Positions 32,471-40,299 of a stretch of DNA of 52,122 bases are shown here, in pieces. The notes below the pieces were generated by a model. The model did not search any database. It was given only the letters and a program-made list of their open reading frames with translations, and had not been told where the DNA came from. The stretch comes from an uncultured Collinsella sp. (GTDB taxonomy: Bacteria > Actinomycetota > Coriobacteriia > Coriobacteriales > Coriobacteriaceae). Both the position numbers and the translations under genes were made by a program. Position 1 is the first letter of the stretch. Every line of letters begins with the position of its first letter. The stretch covers positions 1-52,122 of the forward strand of contig UQMV01000013.1 in the NCBI GenBank assembly GCA_900542315.1, read 5' to 3'.

Positions 32471-33190
32471 CTATCGCTTGGAATTGACGCGGTAATGGAA
32501 GATCTCGGGGTGCGTACGGGTGTGCGTCACCTCAAACAAGATGCCATCCGAGGTGTACGACTGGCTCTCCATGACGGCAACGCAGTTGTATTTGCCAAGG
32601 TCAAGATAGCTGCAGTCCTCATCGTTGGCGAGCTCGACACTCACCGTACGACGGCTCGCCATCACCTTGACGCCGCACTTGTGCTCCAGATAGCCGTAGA
32701 TAGAATCCGACGCGACCTCGGGGGTCAGGCCTTTGGCGATCGACTCCAGAAAATAGCCGTGGTCCACCTGGCGAGCGCTACCGTTAAGGCTACGGACGCG
32801 CACCACGCGAATCAACTCCTCGCCCACCTTAAAGCCCAGGCGACGAGAGAGCTGCTCGGTGCAGACCAGATGTTCAAAGGACTTAACGTCCGTCGATGCA
32901 ACGGCATTGTTGCGCTTTGCAAATTCGCCAAACGACTCGACTTCCTCGAGCGCGCCCAGCATGTCGGTTTCGCCCTTGAGCCAAATAACGCGTACGCCCT
33001 TGCCGTGTACGGGCTGCACAAACATCTCGTCGGCCAGCATGCTCAAGGCGCGGCGGACGGTATTGCGCGTGCAGTCGAACTCTGCGGTCAGCTCGGCTTC
33101 GGTTGGCAGCATCTCCTGAAACGCATAGGTCCCGTTAATGATGCGCGAACGGATCTCGCGGTAGATTCCTTCGTAAATCGCTTTTGGCAT
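32471..33190 (-). CDS. treR: TreR-like GntR/UTRA repressor
   Basis: The protein has 239 residues: a winged helix (IYEGIYREIRSRIINGTYAF, PTEAELTAEFDCTRNTVRRA, PVHGKGVRVIW) and a UTRA domain (LGFKVGEELIRVVRVRSLNG, QSYTSDGILFEVTHTRTHPE). The MPKAIYEGIYREI start matches trehalose-operon repressors, which sense trehalose-6-P or glucose-6-P. It sits between the ABC importer operon and the divergent PTS-HAD gene, with TTGTTTAAAC sites on both sides, so it is the likely local regulator. The trehalose specificity is inferred. Confidence 0.83.
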   Translation of the reverse strand: MPKAIYEGIYREIRSRIINGTYAFQEMLPTEAELTAEFDCTRNTVRRALSMLADEMFVQPVHGKGVRVIWLKGETDMLGALEEVESFGEFAKRNNAVASTDVKSFEHLVCTEQLSRRLGFKVGEELIRVVRVRSLNGSARQVDHGYFLESIAKGLTPEVASDSIYGYLEHKCGVKVMASRRTVSVELANDEDCSYLDLGKYNCVAVMESQSYTSDGILFEVTHTRTHPEIFHYRVNSKR

Positions 33191-33242
33191 GACTTCACCT
33201 CTAATGAATATGTATGGCTAGGCACGATAGCATTTCTTGGGG

Positions 33243-33374
33243 TTGTTTAAACCGTCTATCGGCAAAGCACGGATTATTTACCGTCGACGGTTCCCCCGAC
33301 ACCCAAATCGGACCGAATCAAAACCGTCAATGCGGCAAGCAGCCAGTCCTCTACAATGAGTTCATTGTTTAAAC
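33243..33374. promoter_or_regulatory. Two TTGTTTAAAC operators between treR and the PTS gene
   Basis: The sites are 33243-33252 (within GGTTGTTTAAACC) and 33365-33374, the second 41 bases before the PTS start codon. One site near each divergent start fits joint control and self-control by TreR. Confidence 0.55.
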
Positions 33375-33414
33375 GTTCTTGCTCGCACAGCATGTTGCAT
33401 CCGGAAGGCATATT

Positions 33415-35868
33415 ATGCTGCAGAAAATCCAACGTTTTGGCGGAGCCATGTTCGCGCCCGCCATGCTCTTTTCCATATCGGGCCTTATGGTCGGCATCTC
33501 ATCCCTCGCCACGACCGTAGACATTGTCGGCGATATGGCCACATATGGAACCCCCTGGTACATTTTCTGGAGTATCGTCCAGCGTGGATCGTGGACAGTC
33601 TTTAAACGTCTTCCGCTCCTGTTTGCCATCGCGCTGCCCATCGGCCTTGCCCAAAAGCAGCCGGCGCGTTGCTGCCTCGAGGCACTCGTCGCCTATTTTG
33701 CCTACTGCTTCTTTCTGAGCGAAATCATTAAGCTGAGTGGCGACAATCTTGGACTTAAGTACCCATCATCTTTAACCCCCGCTAGCGGCATCACCGTCAT
33801 CGACGGCATCAAGACGCTCGACACCGGCATTATCGGCCCGCTTGTTGTGTCGGCAACCGTCGTCGCCATCCATGACCACTTCTACGATGCCAAGGTTCCC
33901 GATTGGCTCGGCACCTTCTCGGGCTCCTCGCTGGTCTACCTCATCAGCTTCTTTGCCGTGCTCGCCCTTGCTATCGTCTCGGCCGCCATCGTGCCTTCAG
34001 TATACGCAGTGACTGAGACGCTGCGCCATGCACTTGTGGGCGTCGGCCCCTTCGGCGTAGGCGTCTTTGTCTTTTTAGAACGAGCACTCGAGCCCATGGG
34101 GCTGCACCACCTGCTCTACATGCCGATATACTACGACAACCTGGTCATTAACAACGGCATCTACGCCACGTGGACCAATTTGCTCCCCATCCTCTCCCAT
34201 AGCACGCGCCCCCTCAATGAGCTTGCGCCGTGGGCCGGTTTTACCGCCACCGGCTGGGTCAAGCTCTTTGGCCTTCCTGCCATCGCGGCCGCGTTCTACT
34301 CCACCGCAAAGCCCGAGCGCCGCGCTGGCCTCAAGGTCATCCTGGTTCCCGCCATTGTTGCCTCAGTGGTCTGCGGCGTCACCGAACCGCTCGAGTTTCT
34401 CTTTATGTTCACCCACCCCGGGCTCTTTTTGCTCTACGCCGTCCTCTCGTCTTGCCTCGCCATGGCTATGAACTTCTTTGGCGTCGTCGGCATCTTCTCG
34501 GGTGGCTTTATGGAAATGGCCGCTTTCAACTTTATCCCGCTCATGCGGACGCATGCCGGCTCCTATCTTTTGGCGCTCGGAATCGGACTCATCTTTAGCG
34601 TCATCTTCTTTCTGAGTTTTCGAGGTCTTATTCTGACCTTTGACCTTAAAACCCCAGGACGCGAGGACCACATCGCCAGCAACACGGCGCTCTCGCGCTT
34701 GACGGGAGACGACGTTGACGAAAAGTGCTCATCCGAAAACAGCGCTTCCGGCGGCCAGGCATCACAAGACCATCTGCTCGCCGAGCAGGTTGTGATGCTT
34801 CTGGGCGGCGTCTCCAACATTGTGGGCGCAACCAACTGCGCTACGCGGCTGCGCGTCGAAGTCGTGGACCCTTCCATCGTCGCGGACAACGCGACCTTCG
34901 TCGCAGCGGGTGCCAAAGGCCTCATCGTCACCGGCAAGACTGCCCAGGTAATCATCGGCATCTCGGTTCCCCGCGTCAAAGAGCATTTTGACCAGATCAT
35001 GGGCCTCGAGCCGGGATTTGTGCCCACCACCTCGGCCTCCCCTGCCGCCAGCCCAACCCACAAGCACAGCGATATCTGCTTCTTCGACATTGACGGCACG
35101 CTCGCGTGGCAAGACCCCAGGCTCGCCCAAGACCTTCCCGAAGACGAGCGGGACCTCTCCCCCTATCCCAACGAGGCGGTTTCGCAGGCAATCCGCGAGT
35201 TTGTCGCCAACGGCAACATGGCCTTTATCTGCACGGGACGCACGCTGAGCTGCATCCACCCCAAGCTTCTTGAGCTGCCCTGGACCGGCATCGTCTGTCT
35301 TGCGGGCGGTTACGCCGAGATCAACGGACACGCAATTCGCGATCTGTCGATGACGCCCAGTATGCTGCAGCGTCTTGCCCCCTACCTTGAGCAATCGGGC
35401 GAGGTCATCCGCTTTGAGGGCCTCAACGGCGTCGTGCGCATGAGTGCCGATGCCCCCGATGCTCCCGGATACGCGCGCACCCTGGGCGACGCAGTCACGC
35501 AGCTGCAACATTACAGTGCCTACAAGATCTTGATGTCTACATCGCTCGCCAACCACATCGCTCAAGATAAGGCACTTGAGCCGCTGCTATGCTTTAACGA
35601 GCTCGAGCTCGAGGTCACAGAAATCTCGCCCCGCGAATGCACGAAGCGCGGGGGCATCCAGTCTGTACTCGACGTCCTCGATCCCCACCACGGAACCGTA
35701 TACGGCATCGGCGACGCCAGCAATGACGTCTCGCTGATGAACGCCGTCGATGTCGGTATCGCCATGGGCAATGCGCCGGACTATCTCAAAAAGCGCGCCG
35801 ACTACATCACCGACTCGGTCGACGAAGATGGCGTCGTCAAGGCGCTCGAGCACTTTAGGCTTATATAA
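33415..35868 (+). CDS. PTS EIICB sugar transporter fused to a HAD (Cof-type) phosphatase
   Basis: The protein has 817 residues in three parts. Residues 1-420 are a glucose/maltose-family EIIC with about ten membrane segments and the VTEPLEFLFMF sugar-site motif. Residues about 450-540 are EIIB with GATNCATRLR, whose Cys475 takes the phosphate. Residues about 550-817 are a HAD hydrolase: FFDIDGT (Asp558 nucleophile), CTGRT, a cap, and GIGDASNDVSLMNAVDVGIA at the end. The start ATG 33415 has GGAAGG before it. The EIIA domain is absent and must come from elsewhere. The fusion implies that the imported sugar-phosphate is dephosphorylated at once, as with maltose-6'-phosphate or trehalose-6-phosphate. 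Substrate not provable here. Confidence 0.9.
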   Translation: MLQKIQRFGGAMFAPAMLFSISGLMVGISSLATTVDIVGDMATYGTPWYIFWSIVQRGSWTVFKRLPLLFAIALPIGLAQKQPARCCLEALVAYFAYCFFLSEIIKLSGDNLGLKYPSSLTPASGITVIDGIKTLDTGIIGPLVVSATVVAIHDHFYDAKVPDWLGTFSGSSLVYLISFFAVLALAIVSAAIVPSVYAVTETLRHALVGVGPFGVGVFVFLERALEPMGLHHLLYMPIYYDNLVINNGIYATWTNLLPILSHSTRPLNELAPWAGFTATGWVKLFGLPAIAAAFYSTAKPERRAGLKVILVPAIVASVVCGVTEPLEFLFMFTHPGLFLLYAVLSSCLAMAMNFFGVVGIFSGGFMEMAAFNFIPLMRTHAGSYLLALGIGLIFSVIFFLSFRGLILTFDLKTPGREDHIASNTALSRLTGDDVDEKCSSENSASGGQASQDHLLAEQVVMLLGGVSNIVGATNCATRLRVEVVDPSIVADNATFVAAGAKGLIVTGKTAQVIIGISVPRVKEHFDQIMGLEPGFVPTTSASPAASPTHKHSDICFFDIDGTLAWQDPRLAQDLPEDERDLSPYPNEAVSQAIREFVANGNMAFICTGRTLSCIHPKLLELPWTGIVCLAGGYAEINGHAIRDLSMTPSMLQRLAPYLEQSGEVIRFEGLNGVVRMSADAPDAPGYARTLGDAVTQLQHYSAYKILMSTSLANHIAQDKALEPLLCFNELELEVTEISPRECTKRGGIQSVLDVLDPHHGTVYGIGDASNDVSLMNAVDVGIAMGNAPDYLKKRADYITDSVDEDGVVKALEHFRLI

Positions 35869-35981
35869 GCAGCCGGCACGCGCACGCGTCCCGTTTCCCC
35901 AAATCGCCAAAACAGACGCGCCGGCAACTCCAATGTGGCAATATGGTATCTGCACACCGCAACGATGCAACCTAAGAAAGA

Positions 35982-37007
35982 ATGCGAGAACCCGTGTCCA
36001 GTCCGTTTACCAGCTTTTTAGCCCAGCACTTTGACCAGATCAACGACTATCTGGCCACGTTCTTTGACGGACAGGCGACCTCTGCCGATATCGAGCGCTA
36101 CCTGTACGCGCCGCTCTCGGCTTTTACGGCCAACGCCGGCAAGCGCCACCGCCCGCTTATCTGCATGCTCGCCGCAACCGCAGTGGGCGGTAGCTTTGAG
36201 AGCGCCCGCAGCGCCGCGGCAGCTATCGAGCATTTCCAGTCGGGCGCGCTCATCCACGACGATATCGCCGACAACGGACAGCTGCGCCGCGGCAAGCCCT
36301 GCATGCACCTCACCGAGGGCACGGGCCTTGCCATCAATTGTGGCGACCTGGCGCTCACCATGGTCACCAAGACGGTTCTCGACGACCCCACGCTGGAGTC
36401 CGACGTGAAGCTGCGCGTGCTCCACGAGCTTACCGAGATGATCGTCCGCACCATCGAGGGCCAGGCGCTCGACTTGGGCTGGGTACGCGACGGGCGCTTT
36501 GACATCTCGGTCGACGATTACCTGGACATGGCAACGCACAAGACCGCGTATTACAGCGGAGCCACGCCGCTTGCCACCGGAGCCATCATTGGCGGGGGCA
36601 GCGAGGAGCAAATTGAGGCGCTGCGCGCCTTTGGCCTGCACACCGGCCTTGCCTTCCAGATCCAAGATGATCTACTCAACTTAATCGGTACCAAGGAGGC
36701 CGCCAACAAGGACTTCCGCACCGACATCACCGAGGGCAAGCGCACACTCGTTGCCGTGCATGCCCTGTCTGATGAGCGCTATCACGACGAGATTGAAGCG
36801 ATCCTCTCCTCGGGCACCGAGGACCCCGCGCAGCTCGCGCGTGCCGTGGACATCTTCCAAGAGACCGGCTCTATCGATTACGCCCACGCCTACGCGCTGG
36901 ACCTGACCGCCAAAGCCAAGGCCGCCATCGAGGACGTTTCGCTCGACCCACATGCACGCGAACTGTTCCTCTCCATGGCAGATTTCTTTGTGGAGCGCCT
37001 TAACTAG
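35982..37007 (+). CDS. Polyprenyl diphosphate synthase (all-trans)
   Basis: The protein has 341 residues. It condenses isopentenyl diphosphate onto allylic diphosphates to make quinone or carrier side chains. The first Asp-rich motif is LIHDDIAD with RRGKP after it; the second is QIQDDLLN, ending in Asn rather than Asp. GKRHRPLICML and HKTAYY are also conserved. Product length cannot be read. It starts at ATG 35982; GTG 35994 is possible. Confidence 0.9.
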   Translation: MREPVSSPFTSFLAQHFDQINDYLATFFDGQATSADIERYLYAPLSAFTANAGKRHRPLICMLAATAVGGSFESARSAAAAIEHFQSGALIHDDIADNGQLRRGKPCMHLTEGTGLAINCGDLALTMVTKTVLDDPTLESDVKLRVLHELTEMIVRTIEGQALDLGWVRDGRFDISVDDYLDMATHKTAYYSGATPLATGAIIGGGSEEQIEALRAFGLHTGLAFQIQDDLLNLIGTKEAANKDFRTDITEGKRTLVAVHALSDERYHDEIEAILSSGTEDPAQLARAVDIFQETGSIDYAHAYALDLTAKAKAAIEDVSLDPHARELFLSMADFFVERLN

Positions 37008-37145
37008 CGGGGGTTATAAAACCTGTCAGCAGCGTATTTGGGTACAACTTGCTACACTGTTGAGTGCATGTTTATGCATCCCTTTGCGTTGTCTATCCGA
37101 CACACGCTCAAATAGTACGAATGGTACGCCGAAAGGGGTTCGTTC

Positions 37146-38051
37146 ATGGAACCTATTACAACGGGCATGCAGGGAGCAGCCGTCGAGGACGTCCAGTCCC
37201 GCCTTCTGCAGCTCGGCTATACAATCGATGACACCGAGGTTGCCGACAAGCGCTTTGGCACCACCACCGAACAGGCTGTTGGCACCTTTAGGCTCGATAG
37301 CGGCCTTGCCGCTGGCTGTGCCGTCGATATCCCCTGCTGGAGCGCCCTGGTCGACGCCTCGTATAAACTGGGCGACCGCACCCTCTACCTGCGCATGCCC
37401 AATTTCCATGGCGCCGACGTGCAGGCCCTGCAGAAGGCGCTTAACGTTTTGGGCTTTGCCTGCGGCGAGGACGATGGCTACTTTGGCCCTCACACCGAGG
37501 CGGCCCTTCAGCAGTTCCAGGAAAATGTTGGCCTGTTTGCCGATGGCATGGCGTTCCAGGATACCTACGCCTATATCAACCGCCTGCACCACGTGTGGGA
37601 GGGCAAGCCCTCGGTTACCGAGGCCGAGTCGCGCATCGGTTTTGCCCGCGCCGCCAACGTGCTCGAGCGCTTCCAGATTGCCGTCATCGGTGAGGACCCC
37701 ATCGCACGCAGCGTTGCATCGCGCATGTGGAACATCGCCACGGCGACGACCGACAGCAGCGGCATGATGCTTTGCGATTCCGAGGTCCCGACCGACGTGG
37801 ATCTGGTGCTCGAGATCGCAAGCGACGAGCTGCCCGCCGACGCCGCTCCGCGCGCCACGATTGCCCTCGCCGAGTGCCACAACCTGGCCCAGCGCATCCG
37901 CACGGCCAATGTCGCCGCGCAGCAAAAGCCGGCACGCATCCGCATTGAGCTCACCGGCATGACACGCTACAACGGCACCTTCACTGCTAGCGACGCCCAG
38001 ACGCTCGCGGTACGCCTACTCGATGGCGTTTGCGATGCCCTCGCAGATTAG
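37146..38051 (+). CDS. Protein with two peptidoglycan-binding domains
   Basis: The protein has 301 residues. Two PG_binding_1 repeats are visible: GAAVEDVQSRLLQLGYTIDD with FGTTTEQAVGTFRLDSGL, and GADVQALQKALNVLGFACGE with FGPHTEAALQQFQENVGL. The remaining half (about 150-301) is an alpha/beta domain I do not recognise, with RFQIAVIGEDPIARSVASRM. No signal peptide is visible, which is odd for a wall-binding protein; it may use another route or act inside. AAAGGGG precedes the ATG. tRNA-Gln follows on the same strand. Confidence 0.75.
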   Translation: MEPITTGMQGAAVEDVQSRLLQLGYTIDDTEVADKRFGTTTEQAVGTFRLDSGLAAGCAVDIPCWSALVDASYKLGDRTLYLRMPNFHGADVQALQKALNVLGFACGEDDGYFGPHTEAALQQFQENVGLFADGMAFQDTYAYINRLHHVWEGKPSVTEAESRIGFARAANVLERFQIAVIGEDPIARSVASRMWNIATATTDSSGMMLCDSEVPTDVDLVLEIASDELPADAAPRATIALAECHNLAQRIRTANVAAQQKPARIRIELTGMTRYNGTFTASDAQTLAVRLLDGVCDALAD

Positions 38052-38087
38052 GTAAACTAGACGAGTTGCTTTTGGCAACACCCATAC

Positions 38088-38162
38088 TGGGACGTAGTTC
38101 AACGGTAGAACTCCGGTTTTTGGTGCCGGCTGTTGGGGGTTCGAATCCCTCCGTCCCAGCCA
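38088..38162 (+). tRNA. tRNA-Gln (TTG anticodon)
   Basis: Acceptor TGGGACG pairs with CGTCCCA. The D arm is GTTC...GAAC, the anticodon stem CCGGT/GCCGG has loop TTTTGGT (anticodon TTG), and the T arm holds GGTTCGAATCC. The 3' CCA is encoded at 38160-38162. A terminator follows. Confidence 0.96.
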
Positions 38163-38173
38163 AGGTAACTGAG

Positions 38174-38205
38174 CGCCCTGGGCTTTCATCAGCCCGGGGC
38201 GTTTT
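38174..38205 (+). terminator. Terminator of tRNA-Gln
   Basis: CGCCCTGGGCT (38174-38184) pairs with AGCCCGGGGCG (38191-38201), then TTTT. Confidence 0.88.
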
Positions 38206-38218
38206 CTTGTGGGCAAGC

Positions 38219-38349
38219 GGAGGGATTCGAACCCGCCAGGGTGCGGAGCTGAGGAAACGCGAAGCGTTTTCCAGCGCAGCACGCAAGGAGCGAAGCGACG
38301 CAGCGGAGCGCGGCCGCCGACCAGGCGGACGCGGAATCCCTCCGTCCCA
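38219..38349. repeat. Hairpin flanked by inverted and direct copies of the tRNA-Gln 3' end
   Basis: 38219-38234 is a 16-base reverse copy of the tRNA T-arm region (38137-38152). 38334-38349 is a 16-base direct copy of the tRNA end (38143-38158). The two copies pair with each other, and CCGCC/GGCGG extends the stem. Inside are GCGAAGCG-type repeats. This may be the scar of integration at the tRNA gene. The rest of the 302-base gap to 38464 holds only a second palindrome. Confidence 0.7.
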
Positions 38350-38390
38350 TACCAGCAACGGGCTCCCCACATCTCGACTTACCAGCCAAA

Positions 38391-38421
38391 CCGGCACTTA
38401 GGGACGTTCCTAAAGTGCCGG
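38391..38421. repeat. Palindrome CCGGCACTT...AGTGCCGG
   Basis: The arms CCGGCACTTA and TAAAGTGCCGG flank GGGACGTTCC, itself partly palindromic. It resembles REP-type elements. One copy is seen in the window. Confidence 0.6.
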
Positions 38422-38464
38422 TCATCAACATGGTGCCGTGCGGCCCCGGCGGGCCGGCGTAGCA

Positions 38465-39835
38465 TTACAGACCAAGCGACCATTTCCATGCGGGAATAAC
38501 CTCGATGACGCCATGCTCCGTTTTGATCTGGGTCGCCTCGCGCAGCGTGATGATATTGGCATCCTTGATACCGGTTTTTACCATAGCAACCTCAAGGGAA
38601 CCAACTTCACGCCTGCGCGTTTTCTCTGCCGTCATATCGACTGTCACCTGGTAAAGCGCGTATGGTTCCGATGCCAAAGCGTCGCCGACCAAGAAATCAA
38701 CTTTTTCTCGTGCTTGCGTTGGAGCCGTAAATGAAGTCACCGTTTCCAACCGGCCGTTTGCTGTACGGCGCATGAGTTCAGCATAAATCGCAGTCTCCAA
38801 ACGCTTTCCTATATCCTGCTGATTAGCACGCGATGTTGCATATGCCATCCCCTGGTCGACGGCATAGACCTTGTCTGTTGTCGTTGTCTTAGGAGCCAAA
38901 GAAGTTGAATACTCCGGAAGTAATCCAATGAGATGAGCCTGCTGGAATAAACGAACGAGTTCGTTTATTTTTTCCCATGACGCTCGATATCCGACAGACT
39001 TTAAGGCTTCCAACAAACTGTTAACCGAAAGGTCGCAACCCGTGTTTCGAAGGCAGAAGAGCCCTACTTGGTTGGCAAGAGCGATATCCGTGCGCCCGCT
39101 CCGCTCGAGAATGTCTCGTGCAACAACATCTCGCAAATAGGCTTGAAGCATCTGAATACGCGAACCGGCATCAAGCTCCTGAACCCCAGGAAAGCCACCC
39201 TCTATGAGATAACGGTCATATGCCGATTCCAGATCAGTTCGCCGCTGCGGAGAAACAGCTGGAGCCCCAGCACTAGTAGACATATCCGGCGTTTCAATGT
39301 GATGAAACGCACAATACTCGCGGAATGAAAGCGGATGCATAGCGTGCTCTTGCGAGCGACCGCGAAACTGCGTCGCTATTTCATCGGCAGATAGTTTTGA
39401 GGACGATCCGGTGATAACAAGCGTTACGCTCTCGTGCTCCGCCAAACGCTGACAAACGCCTTGCCAGCCATCGGTCTCCTGCACCTCATCCAGAAAGAGA
39501 TAACAGCCTTTCGTTCGCGCTGAGGGAACCTGCCGCCAATACTCTTCCAAAATGTCGCTCATGAGCGTGTCCGGCGCCGGTCGAAGACGGTCATCAGCAA
39601 AATTGAAATAGAAGATACGCTCGGCATCGACACCGCGATCGATAAGGCGACGAATCCATTGAAACGCATAGAACGTTTTGCCGCAGCGCCTGATACCCGT
39701 GATGATATGGACAAGATTGAACGGCTTTGGCTCAGGAAGATCACTGATGGCATCGTCTCGATGCACGACGTGAGGAATCTCAAAGGAACGGGCCTCGGCA
39801 ACAATCTCTGCAATACCCAACGCTGTAGGCGCCAT
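38465..39835 (-). CDS. AAA_14/DUF4143 ATP-binding protein
   Basis: The protein has 456 residues. The N-terminal ATPase has Walker A ITGIRRCGKTF, Walker B GCYLFLDEVQETDGW, sensor VTLVITGSSSKLSADE and the HPLSFREYCAF motif of the AAA_14 family. The C-terminal DUF4143 domain is nuclease-like (AIYAELMRR, KVDFLVGDAL). Such genes are common in gut bacteria as single, often mobile, cargo of unknown function. AAAGGAG precedes the ATG. Two repeated operator-like units lie over the promoter. Confidence 0.88.
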   Translation of the reverse strand: MAPTALGIAEIVAEARSFEIPHVVHRDDAISDLPEPKPFNLVHIITGIRRCGKTFYAFQWIRRLIDRGVDAERIFYFNFADDRLRPAPDTLMSDILEEYWRQVPSARTKGCYLFLDEVQETDGWQGVCQRLAEHESVTLVITGSSSKLSADEIATQFRGRSQEHAMHPLSFREYCAFHHIETPDMSTSAGAPAVSPQRRTDLESAYDRYLIEGGFPGVQELDAGSRIQMLQAYLRDVVARDILERSGRTDIALANQVGLFCLRNTGCDLSVNSLLEALKSVGYRASWEKINELVRLFQQAHLIGLLPEYSTSLAPKTTTTDKVYAVDQGMAYATSRANQQDIGKRLETAIYAELMRRTANGRLETVTSFTAPTQAREKVDFLVGDALASEPYALYQVTVDMTAEKTRRREVGSLEVAMVKTGIKDANIITLREATQIKTEHGVIEVIPAWKWSLGL

Positions 39836-39857
39836 AATGCTCTCCTTTCAACATCTT

Positions 39858-39923
39858 GAGTATATAACTTCTTGTCCTACAAGAGAAGTTTCAGCTACAA
39901 CTTCTCGTCCTACACTAGAAGTT
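39858..39923 (-). promoter_or_regulatory. Promoter with duplicated AACTTCT/AGAAGTT operators
   Basis: A -10 box TATACT lies at 39863-39858 (minus strand). Two near-identical 26-base units, 39865-39890 and 39898-39923, each have AACTTCT and AGAAGTT arms around GTCCTAC. Their 33-base spacing is about three helical turns, so a regulator could bind both on one face. Confidence 0.6.
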
Positions 39924-39925
39924 TG

Positions 39926-39958
39926 AGGTAGATTTTCAGGCATGTCCCAAAAATCTAC
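39926..39958. repeat. Short palindromic repeat GTAGATTT...AAATCTAC, copy 2
   Basis: The arms GGTAGATTTT and AAAATCTACC surround CAGGCATGTCCC. It matches the repeat at 11639-11670 in arms and in the AGGCATRTYCC centre. Confidence 0.7.
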
Positions 39959-40098
39959 CTCCAAAAGATAGGCGCCCCAGGCCCGTTAGGACCAAGAGCG
40001 CCTTACATCTAGAAATCATCAGCCCAGTTCCGAAAAGCGAGCCGCTTGCGACAACCAAGTAGCCACAGGCCCCGGGAGAGCGGGGGCACCGGCTTAGG

Positions 40099-40132
40099 TT
40101 TATCGCGAGTTCCGCACGAACAGGAGGCCACT
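40099..40132 (+). repeat. Dispersed GCGAGTTCCGCACG element, truncated copy 2
   Basis: TTTATCGCGAGTTCCGCACG (40099-40118) is followed by AGGAGGCCACT, the left side of the apical hairpin. The right half is missing, so this copy is broken. The rest of 39959-40160 shows no gene. Confidence 0.75.
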
Positions 40133-40160
40133 AGCCCCGATGTTTTGGACGTGACAGCGA

Positions 40161-40260
40161 GAGGGGCCCTGGCATGGCAAGGTGACGTGAAACAAGGCGG
40201 CGCCGACCTTCTGGTCGCGCCGCCGAAGTTGAACGTCAGATTGCCGTGCCAGGGCCCCTC
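40161..40260. repeat. Long hairpin element downstream of the Toprim-like gene
   Basis: Arms 40161-40188 and 40233-40260 pair over 25 of 28 bases. An inner stem, GGCGGCGCCGACC with GGTCGCGCCGCC (40196-40224), adds a second helix. A smaller hairpin CCGCCGTTC/GAACGGCGG (40276-40297) sits directly after the gene's stop codon and may be the actual terminator. Confidence 0.8.
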
Positions 40261-40299
40261 GCAGCGTCGAGAGGACCGCCGTTCGGTAGAACGGCGGAA

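Noticed and set aside
37987..38397. A 136-codon minus-strand frame and a 118-codon companion frame over the tRNA-Gln gene
   Set aside because: The frames are the reverse of the tRNA and its terminator. The GFEPPTAGTKNRSSTVELRP-like text is a well-known false protein made from tRNA genes.
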